IMG/VR virus record: IMGVR_UViG_3300005336_000001
Location: 1-64,000 of that record
Length of the DNA stretch: 64,000 nucleotides
Origin: a virus
Strand: one strand, 5' to 3'
Within the stretch, counting starts at the first letter, position 1. Each line of letters begins with the position of its first letter. Under the pieces are notes generated by a model. That model did not search any database, was not told where the DNA came from, and saw only the letters and a program-made list of their open reading frames with translations. The translations under genes and the position numbers were made by a program. This document shows positions 5,325-13,910 of this stretch, in pieces.

Positions 5325-7940
5325 ATGGCCGAAGTTGAACTTGACCCATTGGCTGGCCCTCAGGGTGGCAAGGAGTCAATCCGTCTTGCTTCCTTCTGGA
5401 ATGATCAAATTGAAAAAATGGGTAAGGACAAAGGCTTTGTCCAATTCATCAAACGTGGTCAAAAGATTGAAGCCCGCTATCGTGACGAGCGCAATAAGTC
5501 TGATGAAGATATGCGCCGCAAATACAATGCACTTTGGTCAAACGTTGAAATCCTGAAACCTGCTGTCTTTGGAAAAACTCCTCTTCCTTTGGCTGAGCGT
5601 AAGTTCGGTGACAAAGATCCTATTGCGCGTGGTGCCGCTCAAATACTTGAGCGTGCCCTTCGCAATGAAATTGAAATCTGTAATTTCAATGAAGCTTTGA
5701 CACAAGCGGTCAGCGATTACTTACTGCCGGGACGTGGCACTGTGTGGGTTCGTTATGAGCCTGAATTTAGCACGGGTATTTCTCTCGGTACTGAAGACAG
5801 TATCGACATGGAAGACAGTGAAGGGCCGTTAGAGCCGGGTCTTGATGATGAAATTGATGAACAGGAGGATCCTGCTGAGACCAAGCTTGAAGAAACAAAC
5901 AGTCAGGTTGTTCGTGAGTCCACCCCTATTGACTATATTCATTGGGAGGATTTCCTCGTTTTCCCAACAAATGCTCGCACGTGGGCTGAGGTTGTGGCCG
6001 TAGGTAAGCGTGTCTATCTGACGTATGAGCAAATGAAAGAGCGTTTTGGCAGGGAGATTGCCAAAGCAATACCTCTTGAAAAGGACGAGAGACAGAAAAA
6101 CAAGTTTGAGAACTCAAACCCTGAGAACGAAGTCAAAGGTCAAGTGTTTGAAATCTGGAACAAAGAGGATCGTAAAGTTTATTGGGTGGCAGAGTCATAT
6201 GACTTCCTGCTCGATCGGAAGGATGACCCGCTTCATCTTGAAGGATTTTTCCCAACACCACGTCCTCTAATTGCGAACCAAACTACTGGCACGCTTATCC
6301 CCGTGGCTGATTACATTCAGTATCAGGATCAAGCCACTCAAATTGACGAGCTGAGCCAACGCATTGCCATGCTTACCCGCGCTTGTAAGGTAGCGGGCGT
6401 CTATGCTGCGAGTGCCAAGGGTATCCAGCGACTTTTGAATGAGTCTGTTGAAAACGAACTCATCCCAGTTGATGACTGGGCTGCTTTTGCTGAGAAGGGT
6501 GGCATTGCTGGACAAGTGTCGTTCCTGCCTCTTAAGGAAATCATCGGCGTTTTGAACGAATTGATGATGCTTAAGCAAAAGCAAATTGAAGAAATGGATC
6601 GTCTTACTGGCATCAACGACCTTATGCGGGGCACAACCGATGCTCGTGAAACATTGGGCGGGCAACGTCTCAAATCCAACTATACTGGCACGCGCCTTTC
6701 AGCACGTCAGAATGAAGTTGCGCGATTTGCGAGAGATACTGTTCGTATTATGGCTGACATTATGGCTCAGCATTTTTCTCCTCAGTCTCTTGTTGAAGCT
6801 TCTGGTGCAATGTTTGAGGAAGGTCTTGGGATAGACCTTGAGAGCGTTCAGGCACAGCAGGCAGCAATCTCTTCTGTGCCACCACAGACCCCGCCTATGT
6901 CGGGCAGTGCAAGTCCGATAATGGGTGGACCGCCCGGTGCACCTCCTGCGGCTCCCACACCGGCCCCGATGGGGGGTGCACCGGCACCAATGCCTGTGGG
7001 TGGGCCTCCTCGTCTACCTATGCCCCCTCCTGCTCCCATGGGTGGCAACGTTGTTCCGTTCCAACCACGCCCCGGAGCTATGCCCGGTGGCGGTGCCCCC
7101 GGCATGCCTGTCACAGCCCCGCCTGTCGCGCCGGGTCTGCCTATGCCTTTACCCCCTGATCCCATGCAAATCGCGCTGGGTGAGGCTGTAAAGCGCATTG
7201 ACGCAGCCATTGGGCTGCTCCGCAATGAACGCTTGCGCGGCTTCAGGGTGGATATTGAGGTCGATTCCACGATTTTCAGCGATGCGGCTCAAGAAAAGGG
7301 TGATCGCACTGAATTTATCTCAGAAGTTACAAAATATCTTCAAACTTCTATGGCTATGTCAGCACAAGTTCCAGAAATTACTCCACTTTTGGGCAAATTA
7401 TTGCAATTTGGTGTTCGTGGCTTCCGTGTTGGCCGCGACCTTGAGTCCACCATTGAAGAATTCTGTGATCAGGCGGTAAAAATTGCGAAACAGAAGCAAG
7501 CAGCGGCAGCCGCTCAACCAAATCCTGAACAAATCAAAGCGCAGGCTCAGGCTGTGCAAGCACAGGCTACCTCGCAGGCAGCAACTGTGCGCGCTCAAGC
7601 AGATATCCAGAAGTCTAACAACGATATTCAGACTTCACAGCAAGATGCTGCCTCTCAACAGCAACAGGCACAGGCTGAGGTAGCTCGTCAAGCGCTTGAG
7701 ATGCAGGGTGAGCAACAGAATAGCCAAGCTGACATGATGATGAAGCAAATGGAAGTCAGAATGCGTCAAATGGAACTTGAACTGGAGAAAATGCGCCTTG
7801 AGTCTGAGAACAAACAGATGGAATCTGATCAACGTATTGCCAAGTCTGATGAAAAGATTGCACAGACACAAGCAAAGGCAGCAGTGCAAGCTGCAAAAGT
7901 GAAACCAACTAATCCATCGAGTATGGACGGAGCAGCATAA
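5325..7940 (+). CDS. Portal protein with Pro/Gly/Met-rich insert and Gln-rich coiled-coil tail
   Basis: An 871-residue portal (head-tail connector) of podovirus type, longer than the roughly 536 residues of T7 or 725 of P22. The N-terminal 500 residues show the usual portal pattern, including D-L-M-R-G-T-T-D-A-R-E-T-L-G and S-A-R-Q-N-E-V-A-R-F-A-R-D. An acidic loop lies near residues 155-195. Residues about 520-610 are an extremely Pro/Gly/Met-rich linker, and about 710-870 are a Gln/Ala/Glu-rich predicted coiled coil. It follows terL closely (10 nt after the small membrane gene), and its ATG has an AAGGAACC-like site upstream. The extended tail may form a barrel as in P22, which is inferred. 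Confidence 0.88.
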   Translation: MAEVELDPLAGPQGGKESIRLASFWNDQIEKMGKDKGFVQFIKRGQKIEARYRDERNKSDEDMRRKYNALWSNVEILKPAVFGKTPLPLAERKFGDKDPIARGAAQILERALRNEIEICNFNEALTQAVSDYLLPGRGTVWVRYEPEFSTGISLGTEDSIDMEDSEGPLEPGLDDEIDEQEDPAETKLEETNSQVVRESTPIDYIHWEDFLVFPTNARTWAEVVAVGKRVYLTYEQMKERFGREIAKAIPLEKDERQKNKFENSNPENEVKGQVFEIWNKEDRKVYWVAESYDFLLDRKDDPLHLEGFFPTPRPLIANQTTGTLIPVADYIQYQDQATQIDELSQRIAMLTRACKVAGVYAASAKGIQRLLNESVENELIPVDDWAAFAEKGGIAGQVSFLPLKEIIGVLNELMMLKQKQIEEMDRLTGINDLMRGTTDARETLGGQRLKSNYTGTRLSARQNEVARFARDTVRIMADIMAQHFSPQSLVEASGAMFEEGLGIDLESVQAQQAAISSVPPQTPPMSGSASPIMGGPPGAPPAAPTPAPMGGAPAPMPVGGPPRLPMPPPAPMGGNVVPFQPRPGAMPGGGAPGMPVTAPPVAPGLPMPLPPDPMQIALGEAVKRIDAAIGLLRNERLRGFRVDIEVDSTIFSDAAQEKGDRTEFISEVTKYLQTSMAMSAQVPEITPLLGKLLQFGVRGFRVGRDLESTIEEFCDQAVKIAKQKQAAAAAQPNPEQIKAQAQAVQAQATSQAATVRAQADIQKSNNDIQTSQQDAASQQQQAQAEVARQALEMQGEQQNSQADMMMKQMEVRMRQMELELEKMRLESENKQMESDQRIAKSDEKIAQTQAKAAVQAAKVKPTNPSSMDGAA

Positions 7941-8245
7941 TGCCTACTTTTGTGTATCGTAATGGCAAGATCATCGATAAACGTGACGCGCCCCCAAGGG
8001 AGGGAGTTCATGGTTCAGCGAATTATGTCATCAGTGATGAAATGGCTCCGACACGTCATATGGCCGATGGCAAATACTACACCAGCAAAGTCAAATTCAG
8101 ACAAGCCACTCGTGCAGCCGGTTGCGTTGAAGTCGGTAACGAAACGAAGACCGTTCTGACACCACGCAAGCCCATTGAACTTGACAGAGGGGCTCGACGG
8201 GAGGCTATCCAACGTACTATCCACGAACTTAGAAATAAGCGTTAA
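7940..8245 (+). CDS. Conserved hypothetical virion-module protein
   Basis: A 101-residue protein overlapping the portal stop by one base (TAATG). The pattern M-P-T-F-V-Y-R-N-G-K, then P-T-R-H-M-A-D-G-K-Y-Y, then G-C-V-E-V-G-N-E is one I recall from small proteins between portal and scaffold in other podophages of alphaproteobacteria. No function is assigned. Confidence 0.7.
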   Translation: MPTFVYRNGKIIDKRDAPPREGVHGSANYVISDEMAPTRHMADGKYYTSKVKFRQATRAAGCVEVGNETKTVLTPRKPIELDRGARREAIQRTIHELRNKR

Positions 8246-8289
8246 CTTAAACGGCTCGCACAAGCTGGCCATAGCAAGGAGTAAGTTCT

Positions 8290-9543
8290 ATGTTGCGTAA
8301 CTTCTCGAAGCACTTCAATGAGACTGTGTTCCGTGGCCCTGATACTGAAGGTGCTGGTGGTGGCGTGGAACCTGCTGATGTTCTTGATGATGTTGGCACT
8401 GATGATGCTGGCACCGATAATGATCCTGACGACAACGTCAGTGAGCCAGCAGAAGGCGAAGGCACGGAAAAACTTTCAGTCCGTGAACAACTCAAAAAAT
8501 CAATTGCGGAAGTAAATGCGGCTGAAAAGCCCCCAACAAAGCGTGCCAAATCAGGACGTCCTGCTGACAAGCAAGCTGCGACACCGGCACCAGAAGGTGG
8601 TGAGCCCGCTCCAGCGCCAACAACTTCCGCTATTGCCGCACCAGAATCTTTGAGCAAGGAAGCTAAGGCTGTTTGGGATAATGCTCCGCCTGAAATTCAG
8701 GCTGCCTTTATCAAGCGTGAGCAAGATATGGCTCGTGGTGTAGAAGAGCTCAAGCAGAAATATACCCTGATTGATCAGGCGATTGCTCCGCATACCGATG
8801 CATTACGGCAAATGAATGCCACCCCTCAGGAAGCAGTGAACCGCATGTTCCTGTGGTTCAAGGCGTTGGCAGGCAAGCCGGTGGATTCTTTCCCGGCTCT
8901 TGCCCAATCCATGGGTGTTGATTGGAAACAACTTGTTGCGGCCACTTCTGGACAAGCCACTGCCCCGGCACCAGATGGCACTTCACAGACAGGTGCCCCT
9001 GAGATACCAGAGCCGGTTAGGCAGTACGTCGGCCAGCTTGAACAGCAAGTGCAGCGTCTTATGCAACATGTTCAGCAGGTGGATGGACGTTTTGGTTCCA
9101 TGGAACAGTCTGTTCAACAGCAGAACATGGCGCGTACCACGGAAAATCTTAACATTTGGTCAAAGGACAAGCCTTACTTTAATGAGGTTCGTCAGGAAAT
9201 GGCCCGTCTTCTTGAGACTGGGATGGTTCCACTTATGCCAGATGGACAAGTAGACCTCGACACTGCCTACGAACGTGCTATCTATTTCAACCCAGAGGTT
9301 CGGGGTAAGGTGCTTGCTGAACAACAGCAGGCCAACCAGAAGGTCCAACAGCAGACTGCGGAAGCGGCTACAACCGCAACACAGGCGCAAGTTGGACGAG
9401 CCAAAAAGGCCAGTGTTTCAATTCCGGCATCAGGTACCCCCGGCGCAGGCCAAGGTGTTGGTGTTGCGAAAAAGAAACCCGGTGAGAAATTGAGTGTTCG
9501 CGAATCTCTTAAAGCCGCTATGGCTGAGTTGCGCGACCAATAA
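8290..9543 (+). CDS. Scaffold-like head assembly protein
   Basis: A 417-residue protein placed between portal and capsid, where scaffold genes usually lie. It is acidic at the N-terminus, Ala/Pro/Gln-rich, and has a predicted helical/coiled region about residues 120-375. The motif K-L-S-V-R-E-x-L-K-x-x-[IM]-A-E occurs near residue 60 and again at the extreme C-terminus, where scaffold proteins often bind the capsid. Assignment rests on position and composition. Confidence 0.7.
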   Translation: MLRNFSKHFNETVFRGPDTEGAGGGVEPADVLDDVGTDDAGTDNDPDDNVSEPAEGEGTEKLSVREQLKKSIAEVNAAEKPPTKRAKSGRPADKQAATPAPEGGEPAPAPTTSAIAAPESLSKEAKAVWDNAPPEIQAAFIKREQDMARGVEELKQKYTLIDQAIAPHTDALRQMNATPQEAVNRMFLWFKALAGKPVDSFPALAQSMGVDWKQLVAATSGQATAPAPDGTSQTGAPEIPEPVRQYVGQLEQQVQRLMQHVQQVDGRFGSMEQSVQQQNMARTTENLNIWSKDKPYFNEVRQEMARLLETGMVPLMPDGQVDLDTAYERAIYFNPEVRGKVLAEQQQANQKVQQQTAEAATTATQAQVGRAKKASVSIPASGTPGAGQGVGVAKKKPGEKLSVRESLKAAMAELRDQ

Positions 9544-9676
9544 GTGTAGAAGTTACGACGTGCCATAATATGAAAGCTGCGGCCTCTCACAAGTGGCCTC
9601 AGCCTCATCCTTAGGCGGTGACATTAGGTTGAGCGTTTGCGTACTAGATTCAACCCCATGATCCACGGAGCCTATA
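9544..9676 (+). other. Leader region of the capsid gene
   Basis: This 133-nt non-coding stretch precedes the capsid gene. It contains an inverted repeat GGTTGA (9627-9632) / TCAACC (9650-9655) around a 17-nt loop, and two direct copies of GGCCTC. No convincing promoter is seen. Its length suggests a structured 5' leader for the abundant capsid message. Confidence 0.35.
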
Positions 9677-10708
9677 ATGGCATTTCCAAATCTTTCGGAA
9701 ATTGTCACTACGACCCTGCGTAACCGCACCGGCGAACTGGCGGACAACATGTCCCGCAACAACGCCGCACTGCTTCGCTTGAGTCGTCGTGGCAATGTAA
9801 AGACCTTCAGCGGTGGCCGTACCATCGTCCAAGAGCTGAATTATGCTGATAACCAGACCTACCAATGGTACTCGGGATATCAGACACTGAACATCGCACC
9901 GAGCCAAGTGTTCTCGGCTGCTGAATACCCAATTCGTCAAGCGGCTGTTGCCGTTTCCATCAGCGGTCTGGAAGAGCTCCAGAACTCCGGTGAGGAAGCA
10001 ATCATCGACCTGCTTGAGTCGCGTATCATGAACGCTGAAGACACCTTCATGAACGGCCTCTCTCAGGGCATCTACGGTGATGGCTCTGTTACTGGTTCGG
10101 TTGGCGGCCTTCAGCTCCTTGTTGCGGCTTCCCCCGGTTCGGGCGTAGTTGGCGGCATTGACCGTTCACAGTGGACCTTCTGGCAGAACCAAGTTTGGTC
10201 GGCTGCTACCAACGGCAACACTGTGCTTTCCTCGGCTACCATCATGCAGCAGATGGACGCTCTGTGGGTACAACTGATCCGTGGCCGGGACTACCCGGAC
10301 CTGATCATCGCTGACAATACCACCTATCGCTATTACCTGAATGCTCTTCAGGCAATCCAGCGTATTCAGGTGGAAAATGGCGCTCCGGATATGGCAGAGG
10401 CTGGCTTCCAGTCACTGAAGTACCTGAATGCCGACGTGGTGCTGGATGGTGGCTTCCAAGGTTTTGCTTCGGACCCTCTGCCCCCACAGGTTTCCACCAG
10501 CAGCTCGGCAGTTGGTGGTGCTCCTTCGACCACAATGTACTTCCTCAATACCAAGTACATCATGTGGCGTCCGCATGCCCGCCGTAACATGGTTCCTCTT
10601 GATCCTGACCGTTTCTCGGTCAACCAAGATGCCATGGTTCGCTTGATTGGTTGGGCGGGGAATATGACTTTGTCCAACGCCTTCCTTCAGGGCGTCCTGA
10701 CTGCCTGA
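9677..10708 (+). CDS. Major capsid protein
   Basis: A 343-residue protein with the HK97-like capsid pattern I know from podovirus-type phages: M-A-F-P-N-L-S-E-I at the start, a long alpha-helical spine around residues 95-130 (E-E-L-Q-N-S-G-E-E-A-I-I-D-L-L-E-S-R) followed by G-I-Y-G-D-G-S, and a W-R-P-H-A-R-R-N-M segment near the end. Codons are more GC-ending than in neighbouring genes, as expected for the most abundant virion protein. A stable hairpin follows at 10745. Confidence 0.88.
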   Translation: MAFPNLSEIVTTTLRNRTGELADNMSRNNAALLRLSRRGNVKTFSGGRTIVQELNYADNQTYQWYSGYQTLNIAPSQVFSAAEYPIRQAAVAVSISGLEELQNSGEEAIIDLLESRIMNAEDTFMNGLSQGIYGDGSVTGSVGGLQLLVAASPGSGVVGGIDRSQWTFWQNQVWSAATNGNTVLSSATIMQQMDALWVQLIRGRDYPDLIIADNTTYRYYLNALQAIQRIQVENGAPDMAEAGFQSLKYLNADVVLDGGFQGFASDPLPPQVSTSSSAVGGAPSTTMYFLNTKYIMWRPHARRNMVPLDPDRFSVNQDAMVRLIGWAGNMTLSNAFLQGVLTA

Positions 10709-10744
10709 GTTCTCTGGCGTATGCGTTTTCCTCCCTAGACTTTT

Positions 10745-10768
10745 GGGGGCTGTGTAAAAGCAGCCCCC
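10745..10768 (+). terminator. Hairpin after capsid gene (partial terminator or processing stem)
   Basis: A perfect 8-bp GC-rich stem, GGGGGCTG (10745-10752) with CAGCCCCC (10761-10768), and an 8-nt loop. It is followed only by ACCTTTTAGG rather than a clean U-run, so leaky termination or mRNA protection is as likely as full termination. Confidence 0.6.
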
Positions 10769-10786
10769 ACCTTTTAGGAGTGTACT

Positions 10787-10987
10787 GTGGCACATGCTTA
10801 TGCGATGTTGATGTTGTATGCAGCAGCTTATGGACCAGCAGACTTTGATACCCGGTTTGGTCACTGGGAATCGCTTAGACCAAGATGTTGTGCTTCTGTC
10901 ATTCATCATGCATCGCCTAAGAAGGTCATTGCAATCAGAAGTAAGAAGCATCAACCGCTCAATATCCTTAAATTCAGTAGGCAGTGA
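10787..10987 (+). CDS. Possible small ORF in alternate frame (GTG start with good RBS)
   Basis: A 66-codon frame (MAHAYAMLML...) starting at GTG with AGGAG six nt upstream, the best initiation signal in this interval. It overlaps the frame at 10818-11276. The first 25 residues look plausible, but the later part (R-C-C, H-H) looks less like a real protein. Either this is a separate small gene, or it is the 5' end of the next gene joined by a frameshift. Confidence 0.35.
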   Translation: MAHAYAMLMLYAAAYGPADFDTRFGHWESLRPRCCASVIHHASPKKVIAIRSKKHQPLNILKFSRQ

Positions 10988-11276
10988 CATGAAAGAAGTA
11001 CGAGATTTGGCTACAGGCTTGAAAGAGTCAATTGCTGCAATCAAGAAAGCCAGTCTCGATGCCCGTAGTGGCCTTGATGCTGAAATTGCCCGCTCTCAAA
11101 TCAATGCTGAGAAGGTAAAATCTTTCACAAATGATCTGAAAGAGGCCAATCAAGAAGTTGAAAGTTTTTTGGGTGAATCCAATTCAAATTTTCCTTCTTC
11201 AGAGGATTCAAATACCCAGCAACACGCCTCTGCTGACAAAAATGGGGTGACTCTAAATACGGAGGCTTCCAAATGA
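10818..11276 (+). CDS. Coiled-coil hypothetical protein
   Basis: A 152-residue frame. Residues about 35-120 form a charged helical stretch with heptad-like spacing, and the tail is Ser/Asn/Gln-rich. The ATG at 10818 has no ribosome-binding site. Initiation may instead occur at GTG 10787 in another frame with a frameshift, or at ATG 10989 (MKEVRDL). The C-terminal part is confidently coding, and its stop overlaps the next start (ATGA). Function unknown. Confidence 0.5.
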   Translation: MQQLMDQQTLIPGLVTGNRLDQDVVLLSFIMHRLRRSLQSEVRSINRSISLNSVGSDMKEVRDLATGLKESIAAIKKASLDARSGLDAEIARSQINAEKVKSFTNDLKEANQEVESFLGESNSNFPSSEDSNTQQHASADKNGVTLNTEASK

Positions 11277-11638
11277 AGAGACTTACCGCTCTTTGTTTGC
11301 TTTTTTCAATTCTAGCGGCCCCGGCTTTGGCCTCTCCAGCCGCAGGCATCACTCCGTGTAACATCACAGCACAGCCGGGCGATCTAGCTTATTCCACAGG
11401 CTCAGCAAACGTCCATTTGAATACGTGTGGTGAGACACTAATTGTCATTAACAACAGCGCCACTGACGTGCGCTATCGTCTTGGCACCACGAGCGCAACT
11501 ACTGCGGTGATAACTGACCTCTTGCTTCCGAAAGCCACACAAGTGGTCTTGAATGTAGGCCGTTCTGGTTTGTGGTTTGCCGTTATCTCAAGCGGTACAG
11601 GAAGCATCTCGTTTGTTCTTGGGACATCAGGACAATAA
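11273..11638 (+). CDS. Secreted small protein with Sec signal peptide
   Basis: A 121-residue protein. The N-terminus is a textbook signal peptide (M-K-R-L, hydrophobic core, A-L-A cleavage near residue 20). The mature part has two Cys (C-N-I-T and N-T-C-G-E-T) that could pair, and beta-rich sequence ending in G-S-I-S-F-V-L-G-T-S. A secreted protein between capsid and decoration genes is unexpected. It could be exported to the periplasm or envelope, or the hydrophobic N-terminus may serve assembly. Function unknown. Confidence 0.7.
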   Translation: MKRLTALCLLFSILAAPALASPAAGITPCNITAQPGDLAYSTGSANVHLNTCGETLIVINNSATDVRYRLGTTSATTAVITDLLLPKATQVVLNVGRSGLWFAVISSGTGSISFVLGTSGQ

Positions 11639-11715
11639 TTGACTGTTCTGTTTTTTGTGAGTAAGAATTAAACTGAGTTGAAACCAATCAACCTCCCTGC
11701 GTAACCCGGTAGTGG

Positions 11716-11748
11716 AAACCAATTCATTACCATCAAGAACTGGTTTTT
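11716..11748 (+). terminator. Terminator-like hairpin upstream of decoration gene
   Basis: AAACCAATTC (11716-11725) pairs with GAACTGGTTT (11737-11746) with one mismatch, and the 3' arm runs into further Ts. It lies in the 133-nt gap before the 11772 gene. A weak TTGACT (11640-11645) 17 nt before TAAGAA is also present but is not convincing as a promoter. Confidence 0.4.
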
Positions 11749-11771
11749 AGAACTCAACATAGGAGCCTTAA

Positions 11772-12350
11772 ATGGCAGCAGCTATCTTCAGCACTACCGC
11801 GCAGGAAGGCATCGATATTAACGCTGTCTTCATCCAAAGTTCTGGTACCCCAGAATATCCCGCACCCCCGTTCATCGCTGGTGAACTGGCTTGGGGTACT
11901 GACGGTTCCGAGTGGGTTTACTGCACCGCAAGCATTACGATTGCCCCCGGTTCAGTTGTTGTCGCCTCAGCCGTGCCCGGCCAGTGGTCTGTCGCCCTTA
12001 TTGGCGGTGCCACCATTGTAGCGGCTTCGGCCCCTGTAGGCCAACTCGTTGGCGTCACTGGCGGTGCCAGCGGTACCGTGGCCATCCCAGCGCCTGCTTC
12101 ACCGCAGACCGCTACCTACTTCTGGGTTCAACGCGCGGGTAACGCACCACGTGTCAACTCAGCAGCCGCTACCACCAAGAACGCTCAGCTTTATGGAAGT
12201 GCTACCGTGGCAGGTATTGTCAGCTCGACCGCTGGCGGCGTAGGTACTACCTACCAGATCAATGGCCTTGTCATCAGTCAGGCCACTGGTTCCACCGCAG
12301 GACCGAATACTGCGGTTCTTAATTACCCAGTTGTTGGCGCCTCGGCGTAA
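11772..12350 (+). CDS. Putative head decoration / structural protein
   Basis: A 192-residue Ala/Gly/Ser/Thr/Val-rich beta-type protein with few charged residues, an AGGAG site, and GC-ending codons like the capsid gene. It is followed by a strong terminator. Position and composition suggest an abundant capsid-decoration or fibre-like virion protein; no family motif is seen. Confidence 0.6.
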   Translation: MAAAIFSTTAQEGIDINAVFIQSSGTPEYPAPPFIAGELAWGTDGSEWVYCTASITIAPGSVVVASAVPGQWSVALIGGATIVAASAPVGQLVGVTGGASGTVAIPAPASPQTATYFWVQRAGNAPRVNSAAATTKNAQLYGSATVAGIVSSTAGGVGTTYQINGLVISQATGSTAGPNTAVLNYPVVGASA

Positions 12351-12375
12351 TCTTTTGTGGCATAAAGCGTAACCG

Positions 12376-12410
12376 GAACAGGGGCTTTAAAGTGGCCCCT
12401 GTTCTTTTTT
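12376..12410 (+). terminator. Strong rho-independent terminator
   Basis: A perfect 10-bp stem, GAACAGGGGC (12376-12385) with GCCCCTGTTC (12395-12404), a 9-nt loop, then six Ts. It closes the capsid/decoration transcription unit just before the glycosyltransferase gene. Confidence 0.9.
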
Positions 12411-12426
12411 GTAAATGAGGGATCAA

Positions 12427-13854
12427 ATGAAGTTTGAAGAGTACCGCAAATTGTTCTTGCAAGCTCGCGCCACAGGTAACGCTAACGATATGACTTTGTG
12501 GGCCACTGAATTGCTTAAGATTGACGATTCACTGCCTTATGTGTGGGCCAACCGGGGACAAGGGTTAGCCAAGATGGGCTTCCCCATTGATGCCATCCTT
12601 AACTATGATCGCGCACTTGCCCTTGAGACTGACACTGAACAACGAGCTATTCTTTTCAGCAACAAAGGTGCGGCATATTGGGATATGTTCAAGGCAGACA
12701 AAGCACTTCATTGGCTTCTTCAAGCCACTGCTGTTTACCCAATGGCACAAACATACTTGACTCTTGGAAACATCTACAAATATCAAGGTGATTTGGATAA
12801 AGCCATTGAGGCTTATCGCACTTGTGTCAAGATAGACCCTGAATATGCTGACGGTCATCTTGTTCTATCCATGGCACTACTTAAGGATGGAAGTTTACAG
12901 GAAGGTTGGCGTGAATATGAGTGGCGTTGGAAGACAGATCAACTTCCAGCTCGCAAGTTGAAATGCCCGCAGTGGTCAGGCCAAGATTTGACCAATAAAA
13001 TCATCCTGATCTACGGTGAACAGGGCTTGGGCGATATCCTTCAGTTTGCCCGGTACGCCAGAGTGTTGGGGAATCAATTCCCACGTTGTAAAATCATCCT
13101 AGAGGGACGCCCACAGGTCAAGCGTCTGCTTGAAACCATCCCTGAAGTCTATTCAGTGATCAATGCGGGTGAGCGTTTGCCAGAATTGGACTATGCGGTG
13201 CCCATGTTGACCTTGGCAGGCATATTGACACCAACCATCCATTCAATTCCTGCACTTGAGCATGAATATTTTATCCGAAAATCTGATGTTGACGTGTGGG
13301 AGGATAGACTTCAGCCTCTGACTAGTCGCGCGCCTGAAGCTTTGAAAGTTGGAATTTGCTGGGCAGGCATGTCACGTGATGAACACCCTTCAGCGGCAGC
13401 CATCGATCTGCTCCGTTCCACCACACTTGCTTCATTTGCACCTCTAGCACGCATCCCCAACATTCTTTGGGTGTCTTTGCAGAAGGGAAAGCCTGCGGAA
13501 CAAATAAAAACTCCTCCACCGGGCATGACAATTGGTGATTTTACTGAAGATATGCACGATTTCTATGAAACATGTTGTGCTGTATCCAATTGTGATCTTG
13601 TTATATCAGTGGATACTGCTGTGGTGCATGCTGCGGCCTCAGTAGGAGTACCTACGTGGGTACTTAGCCGTTGGGATGGCTGTTGGCGCTGGTTTGGCAA
13701 TCGTGAAGATAGCCCTTGGTATCCCTCTTTGCGTCAATTTGTGCAACCTTCTCCCGGAGATTGGGATGGAATGCTAGCGAACGTCGCAAAAGAGCTGATT
13801 AAGCTTACTGAAGATAAAAATGAACCAGAGTTAAACTTGACTCTGGCCAAGTAA
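12427..13854 (+). CDS. TPR-containing glycosyltransferase-like protein
   Basis: A 475-residue protein from ATG 12427, which has GAGGG seven nt upstream (an in-frame ATG at 12415 lies against the terminator tail). The N-terminal 165 residues are tetratricopeptide repeats (A-N-R-G-x-x-L-A-K-M-G; L-G-N-I-Y-K-Y-Q-G-D-L-D-K-A-I-E-A-Y). The link G-W-x-x-Y-E-W-R-W and the C-terminal domain with G-E-Q-G-L-G-D-x-L-Q-F-x-R-Y and S-V-D-T-A-V-V-H-A-A are typical of bacterial TPR proteins with a GT9/GT41-like fold. It may glycosylate a virion or host surface component; substrate unknown. Confidence 0.85.
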   Translation: MKFEEYRKLFLQARATGNANDMTLWATELLKIDDSLPYVWANRGQGLAKMGFPIDAILNYDRALALETDTEQRAILFSNKGAAYWDMFKADKALHWLLQATAVYPMAQTYLTLGNIYKYQGDLDKAIEAYRTCVKIDPEYADGHLVLSMALLKDGSLQEGWREYEWRWKTDQLPARKLKCPQWSGQDLTNKIILIYGEQGLGDILQFARYARVLGNQFPRCKIILEGRPQVKRLLETIPEVYSVINAGERLPELDYAVPMLTLAGILTPTIHSIPALEHEYFIRKSDVDVWEDRLQPLTSRAPEALKVGICWAGMSRDEHPSAAAIDLLRSTTLASFAPLARIPNILWVSLQKGKPAEQIKTPPPGMTIGDFTEDMHDFYETCCAVSNCDLVISVDTAVVHAAASVGVPTWVLSRWDGCWRWFGNREDSPWYPSLRQFVQPSPGDWDGMLANVAKELIKLTEDKNEPELNLTLAK

Positions 13855-13910
13855 TATGAACTGGGCTATCTTCTGCTCAAGACAAAACAGTTTTAACAGG
13901 AGTTTGAGTT

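Noticed and set aside
6848-7270. Gly/Pro-rich minus-strand frame inside the portal gene
   Set aside because: It is a mirror of the Pro/Gly-rich portal insert; repetitive GC-rich codons keep the opposite strand open by chance.
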